From NCBI GenBank assembly GCA_025526915.1, contig JAHLKH010000162.1:1-63910 (forward strand): a stretch of DNA of 63,910 bases, written 5' to 3'. This DNA comes from Entophlyctis helioformis (Eukaryota > Chytridiomycota > Chytridiomycetes > Chytridiales > Chytriomycetaceae). Shown here in pieces: positions 35,812-47,319 of the stretch. Under the pieces are notes generated by a model. It was given only the letters and a program-made list of their open reading frames with translations, had not been told where the DNA came from and ran no database searches. The stretch's first letter is position 1, and each line of letters begins with the position of its first letter. The translations under genes and the position numbers were made by a program.

Positions 35812-36519
35812 ATGGTGCGTCGCTTGCTTGGCACGCCCACCACGACAGCAGCGACCAGCGACCAGCGACCAGCGACCAGCAGCCAGCAGCAGCCATCCCA
35901 TCCATACGAGCCGTGGACAGAGCCGACACTCGGCAGCCCGATGTGGATGGATGCATACACGCAGGAGCAACGGCCGTCTGTCGCATACGACTTGGCTGCA
36001 GCTGTCCCAGACGGGATGGGATGGGATGGGATGGGACACAGCCGCCCTTCTGATAGTGAATCGGTTGCCGCAACTCGATTCGCAGTCGCACCCAGGCACA
36101 CCAACAACAGCAATAGCAACAGCTGCCACAACAGCCGTGCCGACATTGAACAACTGCCTCAACTGCCCCAACTGCTGCGGCTGCTGCTGGTCAATTGGTC
36201 GCCGTCGTGCTGGCCTCGCCGTCTGTCCAGTTGAACGCCATAACTGACTCGTGAACGTCGCCGTTGCCTGTACAGCCGTCCAACAAGTCCTTCAAGGTTA
36301 AGCGCATCCTTGGCAAGAAGCAGAAGCAGAACAGACCCATCCCCAACTGGGTTCGTTTCCGCACGGACAACACCATCCGGTAGGCATTTGACAGTGGGCT
36401 GGCAGTCTGCATATAGGGTGCGCTTGGCTAATCGCTTGCTGCTGCGATGCAATGTGGTGCCTGCCGACAGTTACAACGCCAAGCGCCGCAACTGGCGCCG
36501 CACCAAGCTCAACCTTTAA
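35812..36519 (+). CDS. RPL39: Ribosomal protein eL39, first coding exon is ATG alone
   Basis: Exons 35812-35814 (ATG only), 36276-36379, 36471-36519; exactly 51 aa, the invariant family length. The product reads [17 protein letters not shown]...[10 protein letters not shown]...[15 protein letters not shown], a near-standard eL39 of the large subunit near the exit tunnel. The first exon is inferred: it is the only upstream ATG followed by a good donor (GTGCGT), and the acceptor at 36275 (TACAG) immediately precedes the Pro2 codon. Intron 1 is 461 nt, long for this genome, as is common in ribosomal-protein genes. Exons 2 and 3 are certain; exon 1 is probable. Confidence 0.9.
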
Positions 36520-36859
36520 GCGGTGCACTCACAATACTGGAACCTGTGGAGACGCGCGTGCTCGAGTCTGCTGGAACGCCAGCAGGTGCTGCGCTCGGCT
36601 TCCACCGCTTCTTTCGTTGTTTCTGTTTCCATTGAACGTTGTTGCAAAGGCGTTGCTGCCCTCTTTCCATACCACTCTCTTGCTCTTTTCTCCATCCACG
36701 ACTACCACCACCAGCAACATCAGCAGCAGCAGCATCGGCAGCAGCAACAGAATGCCATGGATCTGGCCGTCAGCCACGCTCGACACGCTCTCACGAATGC
36801 CGCAGTTGGATCTGATGAATAGATGCGTTGGATTCATTGATGATATGGAGAGAGATGCA
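36520..36859. other. Convergent 3' region eL39/NAP1
   Basis: 340 bp between stop codons. It includes a CAGCAGCAGCATCGGCAGCAG stretch near 36720-36745 and no recognisable gene. Confidence 0.5.
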
Positions 36860-38760
36860 TTACTGCTGCTTGCACTCGGGGGGCTTGTCGCCAGCAGCGC
36901 CAGTGGCAGCACCACGGCCCTTGCCGCCGCGACCGCCACGCGAAGCGCCACGGCCGCCGCGTGCACCGCCGCGGGGAGGTGCATCGTCCTCGTCCTCATC
37001 GTCGTCCTCATCGTCATCGTCGTCGTCGTTCTCGTCGCCGTCAAGGTCCTCGTCGTCGTCGTCGCCGTAGCCCTCGTAGTCCTCGTCCTCGTCGTCCGAC
37101 TCGTACTCGAACGCCTCGCCAGTGAACCAGTCGACCGCGCTGGGGATGATCTTGTCCTTGATGAGCTCGCCGACCTCGTAGTCAAACTGCAGACGCTCGT
37201 CAATGTCGTCGAGCATCTCCTCGTCGATCTCGTCGTCGTCGGGGAGAGCAGGCGCCTTGAAGAAGTTGAAGAAGGTCTCCTTGGGGACCGTCTTCTTGAT
37301 CGTGCGCGTCTTGTTGGACGTCTTGTGGCGCTGCTTCTTGATCTCGACCGTGACGGACAGGTCCTTGCCCTCCTTCCAGTTGATGTCGGTGCCCTCGGCG
37401 TGGTCGTAGATGGTGTCGCCCTCGAGCGGGTCCTCGGACTCCTCAAGGAAGTACGTCTTGACCAGCTCCTTGTTGGTAAAGTACTCGTTGGCCGAGAACA
37501 CAAACGTAAGCTTGAAGCCGGGCGAGTCGGTCAGGTAGTCGAGCTTGATGTCGGTCAGGTGCTTGAGCGCATCCTCGTCCTCGGGGTGGATGAGCTGCGA
37601 GACGTGCGGGTTGTTGGACAGCGCAGTCAGCCAGAACTCGGGCACGCCCTTGACGGGGTTGCTCTCGGAAACCTGCAAGTCGGCAAGAGCGCCAATGTGG
37701 CCATCACGATGCCGCACGCACATGGACAGATCACTCGAGTCAGCCGGCCAGTCTCTGCATGGCAAGAGAGATCACCACGCATGGGCAACCGTACGGGAGG
37801 GCGGGGAGGGGCGTCCTCGTCGTCCTCGACCGCGTCGCGGGCAGCCTCGGCATCGGTGGGCTCAACGGCACCGGTCACAAACTTGGCGCGCTGTTGGCAT
37901 GGTGATGGATGGTGGTGTACGGCATGTATGTTGTCAGCGCTGGCTGCCCAGACCCGCCGCCAAGGGCAGCATCATGTGCATGCAGAGCACACGGCACCTT
38001 CTCGTAGAGGGGCTGGGCGAGCTTGAGGTACTTCTTCTCGAGCTCGGCGACCTCCTTTCTGAACTTGGCGTCGAGGGCACGGCCCTGGTCCTGTGAGCGG
38101 CAGATCAAGACACGCACATCGCACAGCGGTCAGACACGGGCGATCAGGCGAGCAGCAGACAGACCGCGGACAGCGAGCAACGCCGTGCAGCGCAACCAAT
38201 GCACAGCCAGATGTCTGTCTGGCAAGCTGGCTGGCTAGCACGCTGGCTGGCTGGTGGGCTGCCAGCTGAGGAAGCAAGGCGTTGAACGCAGCCGACTTAC
38301 GCGGAGGTTCTTGAGAGCGTCGACGCGACGGACAACCTCGCCGGGAAGGCTCTGGGCGACAGAAACGAGCGTGCGGCGTGGCAGCGCACGGAGAGGCAGA
38401 CAAACGAGCGGGCAGACAGCAGACGGTAGTGTCAGCAGCGGCAACAGCAGCAGCATGCGGATGGATGGATGGCCAGCCAGAGTCGGACATGCGGCTCGGC
38501 CAGCAAAGGCGGCAGCAGCCAGCAGCAACAACAGCAGCGCCAGCAGAAAAAAAGAAGCGGCGCCGGCTGGCTGACTGGCTGGCTGGCTGGCTGGCTGGCC
38601 AGACGACGGCAGCGTGTGCGGCAGCGGCCTTGCATGGCAGCGGCGTGGCTGCGCGCTGCCCTGCTCTGCTCGGCGCGAGCGGCTGGCGCAGGCTTACCTG
38701 GACAAAGGCCTCGGCAGCGCCGCCAGGCGTGATGATGGTCTCTTCGTGGTCGTCGGCCAT
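36860..38760 (-). CDS. NAP1: Nucleosome assembly protein NAP1
   Basis: Exons 38760-38698, 38351-38301, 38090-37998, 37890-37795, 37672-36860; 371 aa. NAP-family blocks: VRRVDALKNL, FRKEVAELEKKYLKLAQPLYEKR (dimerisation helix), VKGVPEFWLTALSNN, DEDALKHLTDIKL, PGFKLTFVFSANEYF, VPKETFFNFF, ELIKDKIIPSAVDWFTGEA. The tail is a long Asp/Glu tract, then an RGG-like segment, and ends in CKQQ, a CaaX-type prenylation motif also found at the end of vertebrate NAP1L1. It chaperones H2A-H2B and H1 and shuttles between cytosol and nucleus. Introns 3 and 4 counted from the stop are 210 and 346 nt, with GGCTGG repeats. Confidence 0.94.
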
Positions 38761-38804
38761 TGTGTGATGTAGATGGCGGCAAACCACTTGCTCAGAGATC
38801 TCGC
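38761..38804. promoter_or_regulatory. 44-bp divergent intergenic region NAP1/SHE9
   Basis: Start codons are 44 bp apart on opposite strands. Confidence 0.55.
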
Positions 38805-40131
38805 ATGCTGCCGCAAATGCGCCTGCCGGTGCTGCGGGCGAGCCGGGCTGCGACGGCAACGACGGCAACGACGGCAACGACGGCTGCGACGCTCGCTCGA
38901 GGAACCGCTGCGCATGCGGCAATCGTCGCCAGTGGCCCGTGGCAGAGCGTGCATGCCGCGCATGCCATCCGCAGCCTGAGCACAGGCACAGCAGGCAACA
39001 CCAGCGACGCCAAGCCCAGCCAGCCACAGACAGATGCGCATCTCCACGAGCAGCCGCACGAGCAGCCCCAGCCGGCCGCAGCCCATACCCCTTCAACCGC
39101 ACCGGCTGCTCATGCCACCACACCGCCAGCTGGAACGACCAGCGGCAGGCGGTGCTGAAGCAGCTCGATCCGTGGATCCAAAACGTCCGCTCGCGGCTCT
39201 CGACCAGCCAAGACTCGCTCGCAGACCACCTCAAGAACGCCTCCAACATTCTCAACCAGCTCACGGGCTACGAGGTCGTCGAGCGCCGCAAGCTGCGTGT
39301 CATGGAGCACAGCGATCGTCTCGAAAAGTCAAAGGAGGAGGCCCGCCGCGCCAAGCTGTTCTTTGAAGAGACGATCGACGAGCGGCGGAAATGCCAGCGC
39401 GAGCTCAACTCGCTCCTGCAGCGCAAGGACAGCTGGACAGACACGGACATTACGCGGTTCACCGAGCTGTACCGCCGCGATCTGTCGCTCGAGCAGCTGG
39501 AGACGACTGCCCAGGCCTCGTACAAGTCGGCCACGGAGATTTTTGAAAAGAACCAAGTCGAGTTTCTCTCGTGCGTTGGTCTGCGTCCTGCTGTCTCGTT
39601 TCCAGACGACCGGCCGGCCGGCTGACTGACGCTGCATCACATCATTCCTGTTTGGGGCTGGACAGTGAGATCCGCGAGCGGTACGTTGAGGAGCAAATGT
39701 TCTCGGACAAGATCCGGCAAGCGAGCACGTGGTGGACATGGGGCCTCATCTCCACGCACTTTGTGCTGTTCATGGTCATCCAGTTCTACGTTGAGCCGCG
39801 CAAGAAGGAGAACCTGAAGCGCGAGGTCGCTGCCATCATCATGGAGACGTCTGAGCGTGACCGTGCCGCTCTTGGCGAGCAGCTGCAGCTCATCTTGGGC
39901 GGATCGCTGACACCTGCCGCATTGGCACTAGAAGGGTCAAAGGAGCAGCATAGTCCCAATGATGATCACACGCGCTTCTCAAAGGCGACTGCCGATGGAC
40001 AGCAGGATGCTTCCAAGCTGGCACCAAAGGCACCGGCACCGTCGTCCATGTCATCTATGGCGTTTTGGCAAGGCGCATGTGTTGGTGCAGCAGTGTCGTT
40101 CATCAGCTTTGTCTCGTTCTTTGGTAGATAA
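38805..40131 (+). CDS. SHE9: She9/Mdm33 mitochondrial inner-membrane protein, one apparent 1-nt deletion
   Basis: Exons 38805-39570 and 39666-40131; about 410 aa after allowing one missing base near 39118-39127. The N-terminus (MLPQMRLPVLRASRAA...RSLSTG) is a mitochondrial presequence with a likely cleavage site, followed by a Pro/His-rich linker. The frame then shifts to WNDQRQAVLKQLDPW and the She9 coiled coil (LNQLTGYEVVERRKLRV, LQRKDSWTDTDITRFTELYRRD, YVEEQMFSDKIRQASTWWTWGL). One membrane segment follows (about 285-305) and a second is at the C-terminus (AFWQGACVGAAVSFISFVSFF). In yeast this family shapes inner-membrane morphology and influences fission. No GT-AG intron explains the frame change. 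Confidence 0.86.
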
Positions 40132-40214
40132 AATCCAAGTGGGTCTTGTTCATTCCGCTCTCCTGTCCAGGCTCCAACGCATCCAATCGATTCTTGGAGT
40201 CTCGGAGTCTCGGC

Positions 40215-41237
40215 CTATCCCGCTTTCGCAAGATTGGCAATCAGCATGATGCCAGTGATCAGCTCGCCCAGAATGAGCCCAAGGCTCACACTGTTGAGGA
40301 TCACGTCAAACAACAGCCTGCAAGTCCGTGTCAGCCAGATCTCGCGGCCGTCGTTTCATCTCTCTCGTGCATCATGGACGTACACGTAGCTCTGCCAGAG
40401 CAGATAAAAGAGATGGATGAAGCACGCCATGACCGTCAGAACGAGAAAGATGGCCACTGGGCCTGCTTCCTCTGTCTTGTTCCTCTTGTTCCTGTGGCAC
40501 GGCGATGCCGTGTCAGACAAACAGTGCGTGATCATTTGGCTCTCCATGAGCACTTGCTCGTGCCGCCACTCACCAAGAAACAAGCGGGATGCCTCGATGG
40601 CTGCCCATGGAAACAAGGCAAACACTTCCAGCGGGTATGCAGCCGTTGCATACGGAAACACGGTGCCTGCCCATGGAGATGGATGCCCATCAGAAGTGCA
40701 AAATTCAGTCATGGCCACTCGACGACACTCACCCTTGTAGATGAGCAATGCCAGCGTCAGGATCCACAGCGGAGGGTAGATGAACGAGTTGAAGTGAATG
40801 AGAATCTGCAGTGGCAGCGACGCGAGCTGTGCGTTGTTGGCGTGCCATTCACGTAAAACGCTCGTCAGTTGGTGTCATGGTCGACGGTACAGACCAGGAG
40901 CAAGCAGCAGGCATGCTCACAATCTGCGGTGCCTGAACGACTGGTGCCGACGGCGTTGGTTCTGCTGCTGCTGCTCCTTGTGCGTCCTTTTTAGGGGTCG
41001 GGGCTGCCGGACTGCCTGTTTGCCACGTTCCATGTTGGCGACAGCAGCAACAGCAGGGATAGCAGCATCAGCGCGGTGTTGTGGTGAGCAAAGCAAGGCG
41101 CATCCCTGCAGACAACAGCTGCGACGCCGCTCGCGGCTGGCTGTCTTGCCTTTGCCGCCTGCCAGCAGCGGGTCTTCCATGCTGCCGCCAAGATCCAGGC
41201 CGCTCCTGTCCTTGCCGGCCTTCTTGTCCTTGGCCAT
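40215..41237 (-). CDS. TMEM80/TMEM216/TMEM17-like ciliary transition-zone membrane protein
   Basis: Exons 41237-41150, 41015-40921, 40826-40733, 40666-40574, 40491-40384, 40317-40215; about 193 aa. The first intron (41149-41016) is GC-AG with donor GCAAGA. Four hydrophobic segments match the Transmemb_17 layout: LASLPLQILIHFNSFIYPP, then PLEVFALFPWAAIEASRLFLG, then VAIFLVLTVMACFIHLFYLLWQ, then DVILNSVSLGLILGEL. The conserved motif after the second segment (RLFLGTKGN in relatives) is only produced as RLFLGTRGNKTEE if one G is missing at 40482-40483. The N-terminal 60 residues are Lys- and Ala/Pro-rich. The family sits in the transition zone (MKS/tectonic module) and gates entry to the flagellum. 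Which paralogue is uncertain; TMEM80 is closest by eye. Confidence 0.78.
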
Positions 41238-41331
41238 GACCGTCAACTGGCGTGTTGTCTTGCAGCTCGAGTCAACGCGGAAAACTCCAGCGACGCGTGC
41301 TTGAACTGCGCATCTTCTCAACGCTCTCGCC
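41238..41331. promoter_or_regulatory. 94-bp divergent intergenic region TMEM80-like/WDR27
   Basis: Both flanking genes belong to the ciliary set, so coordinated control from this gap is plausible. No X-box-like motif was recognised by eye. Confidence 0.45.
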
Positions 41332-41553
41332 ATGCGTGTGCTGGCTCCACTGCGCGCGTCATCTCCAACATCGCCTGATCGCGTCCGGCTTTCCGGAACT
41401 TCCACCACCCCGAGTCCGAACGCACTGGCATCGAGCATGTCGCTGGCCTTTGTGAGCAGCGGCCATCCAAGTGCCGCAAGTGCCGCAAGGGCATCAAAGG
41501 CGCAGCCGAGGCGGAGGCCCAAGCAGCCAACATCGACGCCGCCGCCGTCGACC

Positions 41554-41592
<39 letters not shown>

Positions 41593-44500
41593 GGCTGCTC
41601 GTTCCAGGCCGTCTTGGCGGGCCAGCTGCCGGCCACGCTGCCGGTCGTCGCCGACATCTGCCCCGAAGCCGTGTGCGTGTCGTCGTCATCGTCGCCACCG
41701 CCATCGCTGCACCGGCACCGCATATCGCAGCCGTCGATGGACCTGTTCCTGGCCGAGCGGCTGTTCCAGGACCGCCGCTCGCTGCTGCTGTCCAGGCCCG
41801 ACAACAGGCTGCATCGGCACGGCGCCGCATCCCCTGCTGGCGCATCTCCGACGTCCGGCAACGCCGCGGCCCATCACCAGTCTGGCAGCAGCAGCAGCAG
41901 CAGCAGCAGTGAGCCGATCCTCGTTGCCAAGTTTGGACGCTCGATGCGGCCGCTCCGCCTCTTTGTCGCTTCGCGGTCGTCGCTGGGCATGTGGACGCAC
42001 TCGCTGTCTGCCGATCCCGCACCGTCCTTCCTCGCCCGCCACCCTGCCTCGCATCACCAGCCGCCGCGTCTGCACGATGAGTTCACGCACAGCCTGCTCC
42101 AGCAGACAGCCGCCCCAATCCACCATCTGGCCTCCAACGGCCGCGACACGCACGTTGCCGGATGCATGGGCGATGCTGTGCTCGTTGTCCACGTCGACAC
42201 CAGGGACGCTGTCTGTCTGACCGGCCACACGGCGCGAGTCACTGCCTGCGAGTTCTTTGATGCTGCCTCCAACCCGGCCGGCCGCGACTGGATCTTGACC
42301 ATCTCTGAAGATCGCACCTTCAAAGGTCTGCCTTGGCGTCTGCATCTTGCATCTTGCCTCTTGCAACGAGCCAGCCAGCCGACACTGACTCATCCTGAAC
42401 CAACGATACAGTGTGGGACTATGCTGAGCCGGCATGCATCTACAGCTCATCGATCGTGTCGCCAAGCCCGCTCACAGCCATCGCGTTCGACACGCACAAG
42501 CCCATCTTTGTGCTGGGCTCTGAAGACGGCATGGTGCGGTTCTACGACCCCACATCGCACGGACCGACGCTGCGATGCGAGCCGCGGCTGCTGCGATCTC
42601 TCGACATGGACGCTGTCGTGCGGAAGTGGACCGATGCAAGAGATGCAGGCCAGAATGCGAGCGTCGAGTCTGGATCAGTGGATGCCAACGGCGTGCGCAT
42701 CGTGAGCAGCCTGCCCATCTGGCGGCGGCCAGTTGACCAGCAGCAGCAGCAGCAGTCACAACGGACGTCGTCGGGCGGACTGCCTGGACAAATCGACTGC
42801 GACAGTAGTGTGGACCACGCCCTGTGTATCCTGAGCCTGTACTATCCACACATGCCCGCAGGGCGTGCAAGTCAGAGCTCGGTTGGAGTCCTATCGCGGC
42901 TGTTTGTCGCGTGCCCGACGCTGATCTGCATCCTGGATCCCAACTCTTATGCCGTCCTTCACATCTTTGACTACTCACAGCCGCAGCTAGCATGGAGTTG
43001 TTTGAAAATCACAGCAGCAGCAGCCATCTGGATTACAGGGAAGGTGCTCGCACAAGCACTCGCTCCAGTGTCAGCAACAACAAGACCCCATCAGCATCAT
43101 CTCTGTCCTCAGAAACGAGCGTGTCACTCGACGCGCTGCCAATGGCACATACAGTCGCGTTTGCACAACCGACAGGCCTGTGGCAGTGCGTCTCGGTTGC
43201 CATCACGCATGCCCTCTCTGGCCAGGTCACTCTGCTCCGCATCCACGAATCGTCACCGACAGCGACACCGCGGCCGGTATCCCACTCAGCAGCGTCTCGA
43301 TCGTGGTCGCCGTCAGCACCAGTCGTTTCTGGAAACGGGCTGCTGTCTGATCAAGTCCGCATGGCCGTGGAAGACAACCTTATCGGCCGACAGTGGGTGG
43401 ACAATGTGTACAACGACTGCATGAGGCAGCTTTCGGTCATGGGCATCCACGAGATGAGCCAAGTGCCTATCCTGTTCGAGTCTGACCAGCGACCAGACGG
43501 CGTGGCGCTGCCCATGTACGTCGAGCGCGCACTCCGCGACTGCATCGACACCGACTCGTCGGGGCCAGGCAGCGCAGGATCCGCATCCCAGCGACACTCG
43601 GCCCATGGCTCCCACCTGTCACTCTTTGGCGAGCCAGACAGGATCGTGCCGCCCAACTCGTTTCTCGCAAAGGCCGTCGCGTCCAAGGCGGTTGCGGCTG
43701 AAAGGGCTGTCGCCAAACGAGACCAGCAGACCATGTCGTACTCGGCACGCATGCACGCGCTGGCGGTGGCTAGCACCATCAAGGGCTCTGCGCCGGGCAA
43801 GCTCGTACCGTCGTCCATGTCGGTGACTGGATCGGCTGCCAGGCCAGTCGGGACTGCCAAGAACGTCGTCATGGACAAGCCCGTCACGTTCCGCACCAAG
43901 ATCAAGTCGTCGGGATACTCGCAAGGGCCGCGCGTCACCAAGATGTTTTCGGGCGGGCCGTCGATGCTGAAGCCGCTCAAGTCGGTGTCGGCATCTGCAG
44001 CGTCAGGTGCCGGCAGCCAGTGGAACGACTATCCAGCCGAAGGCGGCCTGCTCATTGAGCCGATTGCGCGGCCCGTCATATCGGCAGTCCCGCACTCGTC
44101 GGCCGTCACGTGTGTGCGGTACCATCCGTCCGGCAGGCTGCTTGGCACGGGAGGTGCCGACAAGTGTGCAAGGTTCTATCGCTCGGGGCCGTCGGCGACC
44201 ATGAGTGCATCTGGATCGTCATTGCGCGACTTTCAGGGCCACGATGGCATGGTGACGGATCTCGTGTGGCGGACATCGCCCATCAAGGACCTTGGCCACA
44301 TTATCCTGACAACATGTGGCGACGGCCGAGCACGGTTGTGGGGCACGGACCGCTCTGATCCACTGCTGGTGATCACCGGCCGGCCAGCCCCCTCGTCAAC
44401 ATCCACAGCCCAGCAACGGCTGTCGATCGCAACACCTAAGCGCGGCAGTGTGCCATTGGCAACGCCAGCAGCAAGCACATCAACGCCGGGCATCTCCCAC

Positions 44501-45349
44501 GCGCGGTTCTTTTACAACTCGCAGTTTCTGGTGACCACCACCGGCCCGCGTCTCCAGATGCACCAGTACACGCTGCAGCCCACCGATCCATCGACCATCT
44601 ACCAGTCGTCCTCGTACATCACCTCATCCTCGTCGTCGTCGTCGTCGTCGTCGCCATTGTCCCTGTCGCGGGCATCGTCGTCGCCCAACCGTGCCACGTG
44701 TATCCTGGACGTCACCCACACGGACGCGCACACCGTGACGGCCATGTCCACGCCGCACTCGCAGGCATCGCGCTACGTGGTCACGGCCACGTCGGACAAA
44801 CGCCTGTGTCTGTGGGACATGGCCGTGGGCGGCAAAATCGCCGCCGAGTGGTCAGACGTCACCTCGACGCGCGGCGTGCACTGGATCGCTTGCTGGGACT
44901 ACCACCGGTCGCCGCCAGCCGACGCCGACGCCGACGCTGGCGTGGACTTTGACGCTGACAGTGATGGCTGCCACGGTGGTGGTGGTGGTGGCGGGCCATG
45001 GACGCCTGGCGGTGTGTTTGATAACGTGTTTGCGAGCTCGGGGCTCATGGATAGCGGCATCAAGCTGTGGGACACGCGGATACCGACTGGCCCTGCGCTC
45101 CAGATGCACGGCCACGTGAACCGGTTCATGCAAGTGCGGTGCGCTCTGTCGCCGTGCGGGCTGTATGTGGGCACGGGCTCAGAGGACCATCACGCGTACC
45201 TGTATGATGTGCGCATGGGACTCGTTGCTGGGAAGACGCGCGGCAATCACGGTGCACCTGTGCTCGAAGTCGACTTTCATCCGGGACGGCGCGAGATGGT
45301 GACGGCATGCCAGGACGGCCGCATCCGGTTCTTTAGCGACGTGTCATAG
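41332..45349 (+). CDS. WDR27: WDR27-like WD40 repeat protein, one apparent 1-nt deletion
   Basis: Exons 41332-42325 and 42412-45349; about 1,310 aa after one missing base at 42998-42999 (TGGAGTTG, probably one T short). Two WD40 blocks flank a long disordered middle. The first includes GHTARVTACEFF, WILTISEDRTFK|VWDYAEP and PIFVLGSEDGMVRFYD. The second includes SSAVTCVRYHPSGRLLGTGGADKCARFY, GHDGMVTDLVW, TTCGDGRARLW, VVTATSDKRLCLWDM, MDSGIKLWDTRIP and SPCGLYVGTGSEDHHAYLYD. The final repeats, with GHVNRF...SEDHHAYLY, resemble WDR27, which is concentrated in ciliated species; its role is unknown. Ser, Ala and Gln runs enlarge the protein. The start at 41332 is the first ATG; 41440 (SMSLAFVSSG) is an alternative. 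Confidence 0.8.
41560..41594 (+). repeat. AGC trinucleotide run in WDR27
   Basis: About eleven AGC units read as Ala codons (GCA) in the WDR27 frame. Trinucleotide periodicity keeps the frame. Confidence 0.8.
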
Positions 45350-45521
45350 GCAGAGCTGAAGGCTACCGCCATGCTCAAGCGGTGGTGGCCGTGGTGGTAT
45401 TGGCAGAGATAATAAACCGAGCTGAGCCGTTTATTGTGTCTGGGCCGCAAGACACTTGCCGTGCTGATTGCAAAAAGAAGGGGAGAGCAGCGATCGAGTA
45501 CGCGTTGATAATAGATGCACA

Positions 45522-47285
45522 TCACTCGTAGGCAGCCTGGTGCACCTTCTGGGCACGTCCCGAGGGATCCTCGGCACAACCTGTAATCATTGCCACCATC
45601 ATCACACATGGACAGTCAGTCACTGTACAAGCCAAATGCATACGACCCAAGGCAACTCACCCCAGTCTTTGCGTGGGATCCAGCGAACGACACTCTCGAG
45701 ACACGCAGCCTGCGGAAAGTGCGCGTCAAAGATCTCGCGGTACCAGAACGCCTCCTTGGTCATGGGCGTGTCGTGAGGGAAGCGGGCAGCCGCACCAGCA
45801 AGCGCCTCGTCCGAGATTGTCTTCTCGGCGTGGTCCTTGAGCGAGTCAATCCACGAGTATCCAACGCCGTCCGAGAACTGCTCCTTCTGGCGCCAGAGCA
45901 CATCGTCGGGCAGGTACTTGTCGTTGGGCGTATCAAACGCCTTGCGAAGCACGTACTTTTCCATGGGGTGGTTGTACGGCGCACGCTTGCTGACCTTGTG
46001 GTTGCCAGGCACCTTGAGCATCGCAACGTCCAGGAACTGGCGGTCCAGGAACGGCACGCGTGCCTCGAGACCCCACGCCATGGTGGACTTGTTGGCGCGG
46101 AGGTTGTCGGATGTGTGCAGGTTCTGGATGCGCGAGATGCACTCGTGGTGCAGGCTCTGTGCCGAGGGGGCGTTGTGGAAGTACAGGTAGCCGCCAAAGA
46201 TCTCGTCGGCACCCTCGCCAGACAGAACCATCTTGACACCCATGGCCTTGATCTTGCGCGACAAGAGGTACATGGGTGTGCTGGCACGCACCGTCGTGAC
46301 GTCGTACGTCTCGAGGTGGTGAATGACGTCAAAGATGGCATCAATGCCCTCCTCGACAGTAAAGGTATACTCGTGGTGCAGCGTGTGGAGGAAGTCGGCA
46401 ACCTTGCGAGCGGCAATCAGATCGGGCGAGCCAGGAAGACCAATCGAGAACGAGTGGAGCGTGGGCCAGGCAGCCACAGACGAGTATGCAGCTGCAATGC
46501 ATCAGTCAGCCAGCCAGTCAGCCAGTCAGTCGGCCGGTCAGTCAGAGGTGTGTGCAGACGCGATCCCAGCGAGATTGACACTGAACAGACTTACATCTCA
46601 TGTCGTCGTCGTCTGCCGTGTGGTCCGCCTCTGCACGACGGACACGCATTGCAATGGACGCGATCAGACTCGAGTCAAGACCACCGCTGAGCAGGACGCC
46701 GTAGGGGACTTCAGACATGAGGCGCTTCTTGACCGAGTTCTCCAGAGCCGTGCGGAGAGCCTTGTACATGGCGGCATCCTCTTCGGCCGAGAGGACGGTC
46801 TGCTCGTCCTCGATTGCCGGAAAGCCCTTGGAGATGTGCGAGAACCACTCGGGGTTGTAGTACTGCACGTGCTCTTTGGTGGCCGAGTGGTAGTAGTGGC
46901 CGGGCGGGAAGGCGATGATGCGATCGCAGTCTTCGTTGAGGCACTTCATCTCGGAAGCGAACCAGACCGAGTTGTCCGACGAGCGCCAGCCCTGGTAGAG
47001 CGTGGTGATGCCGACATGGTCGCGGGCGGCAAAGAAGACGTCCTTGACCGAGTCGTAGAGCACAAAGCTGAACATGCCGTCAATGTACGGCATCATGGCT
47101 GGGCCGAGCTCTTCCCACTGAGATGCACGCATGGCAGGAGATGCCGTGGCATGGCAGTGAAAGCACCGTGGCGGTGAACACGATGTGCAAATAACACGTG
47201 AAACGTGCATCGGTTGGCGAGGGATTCCAGCGTCAGTGACACATGCAAAGATGGATGGCGATGGTGGCAGAGATGGCGGCGCAAA

Positions 47286-47319
<34 letters not shown>

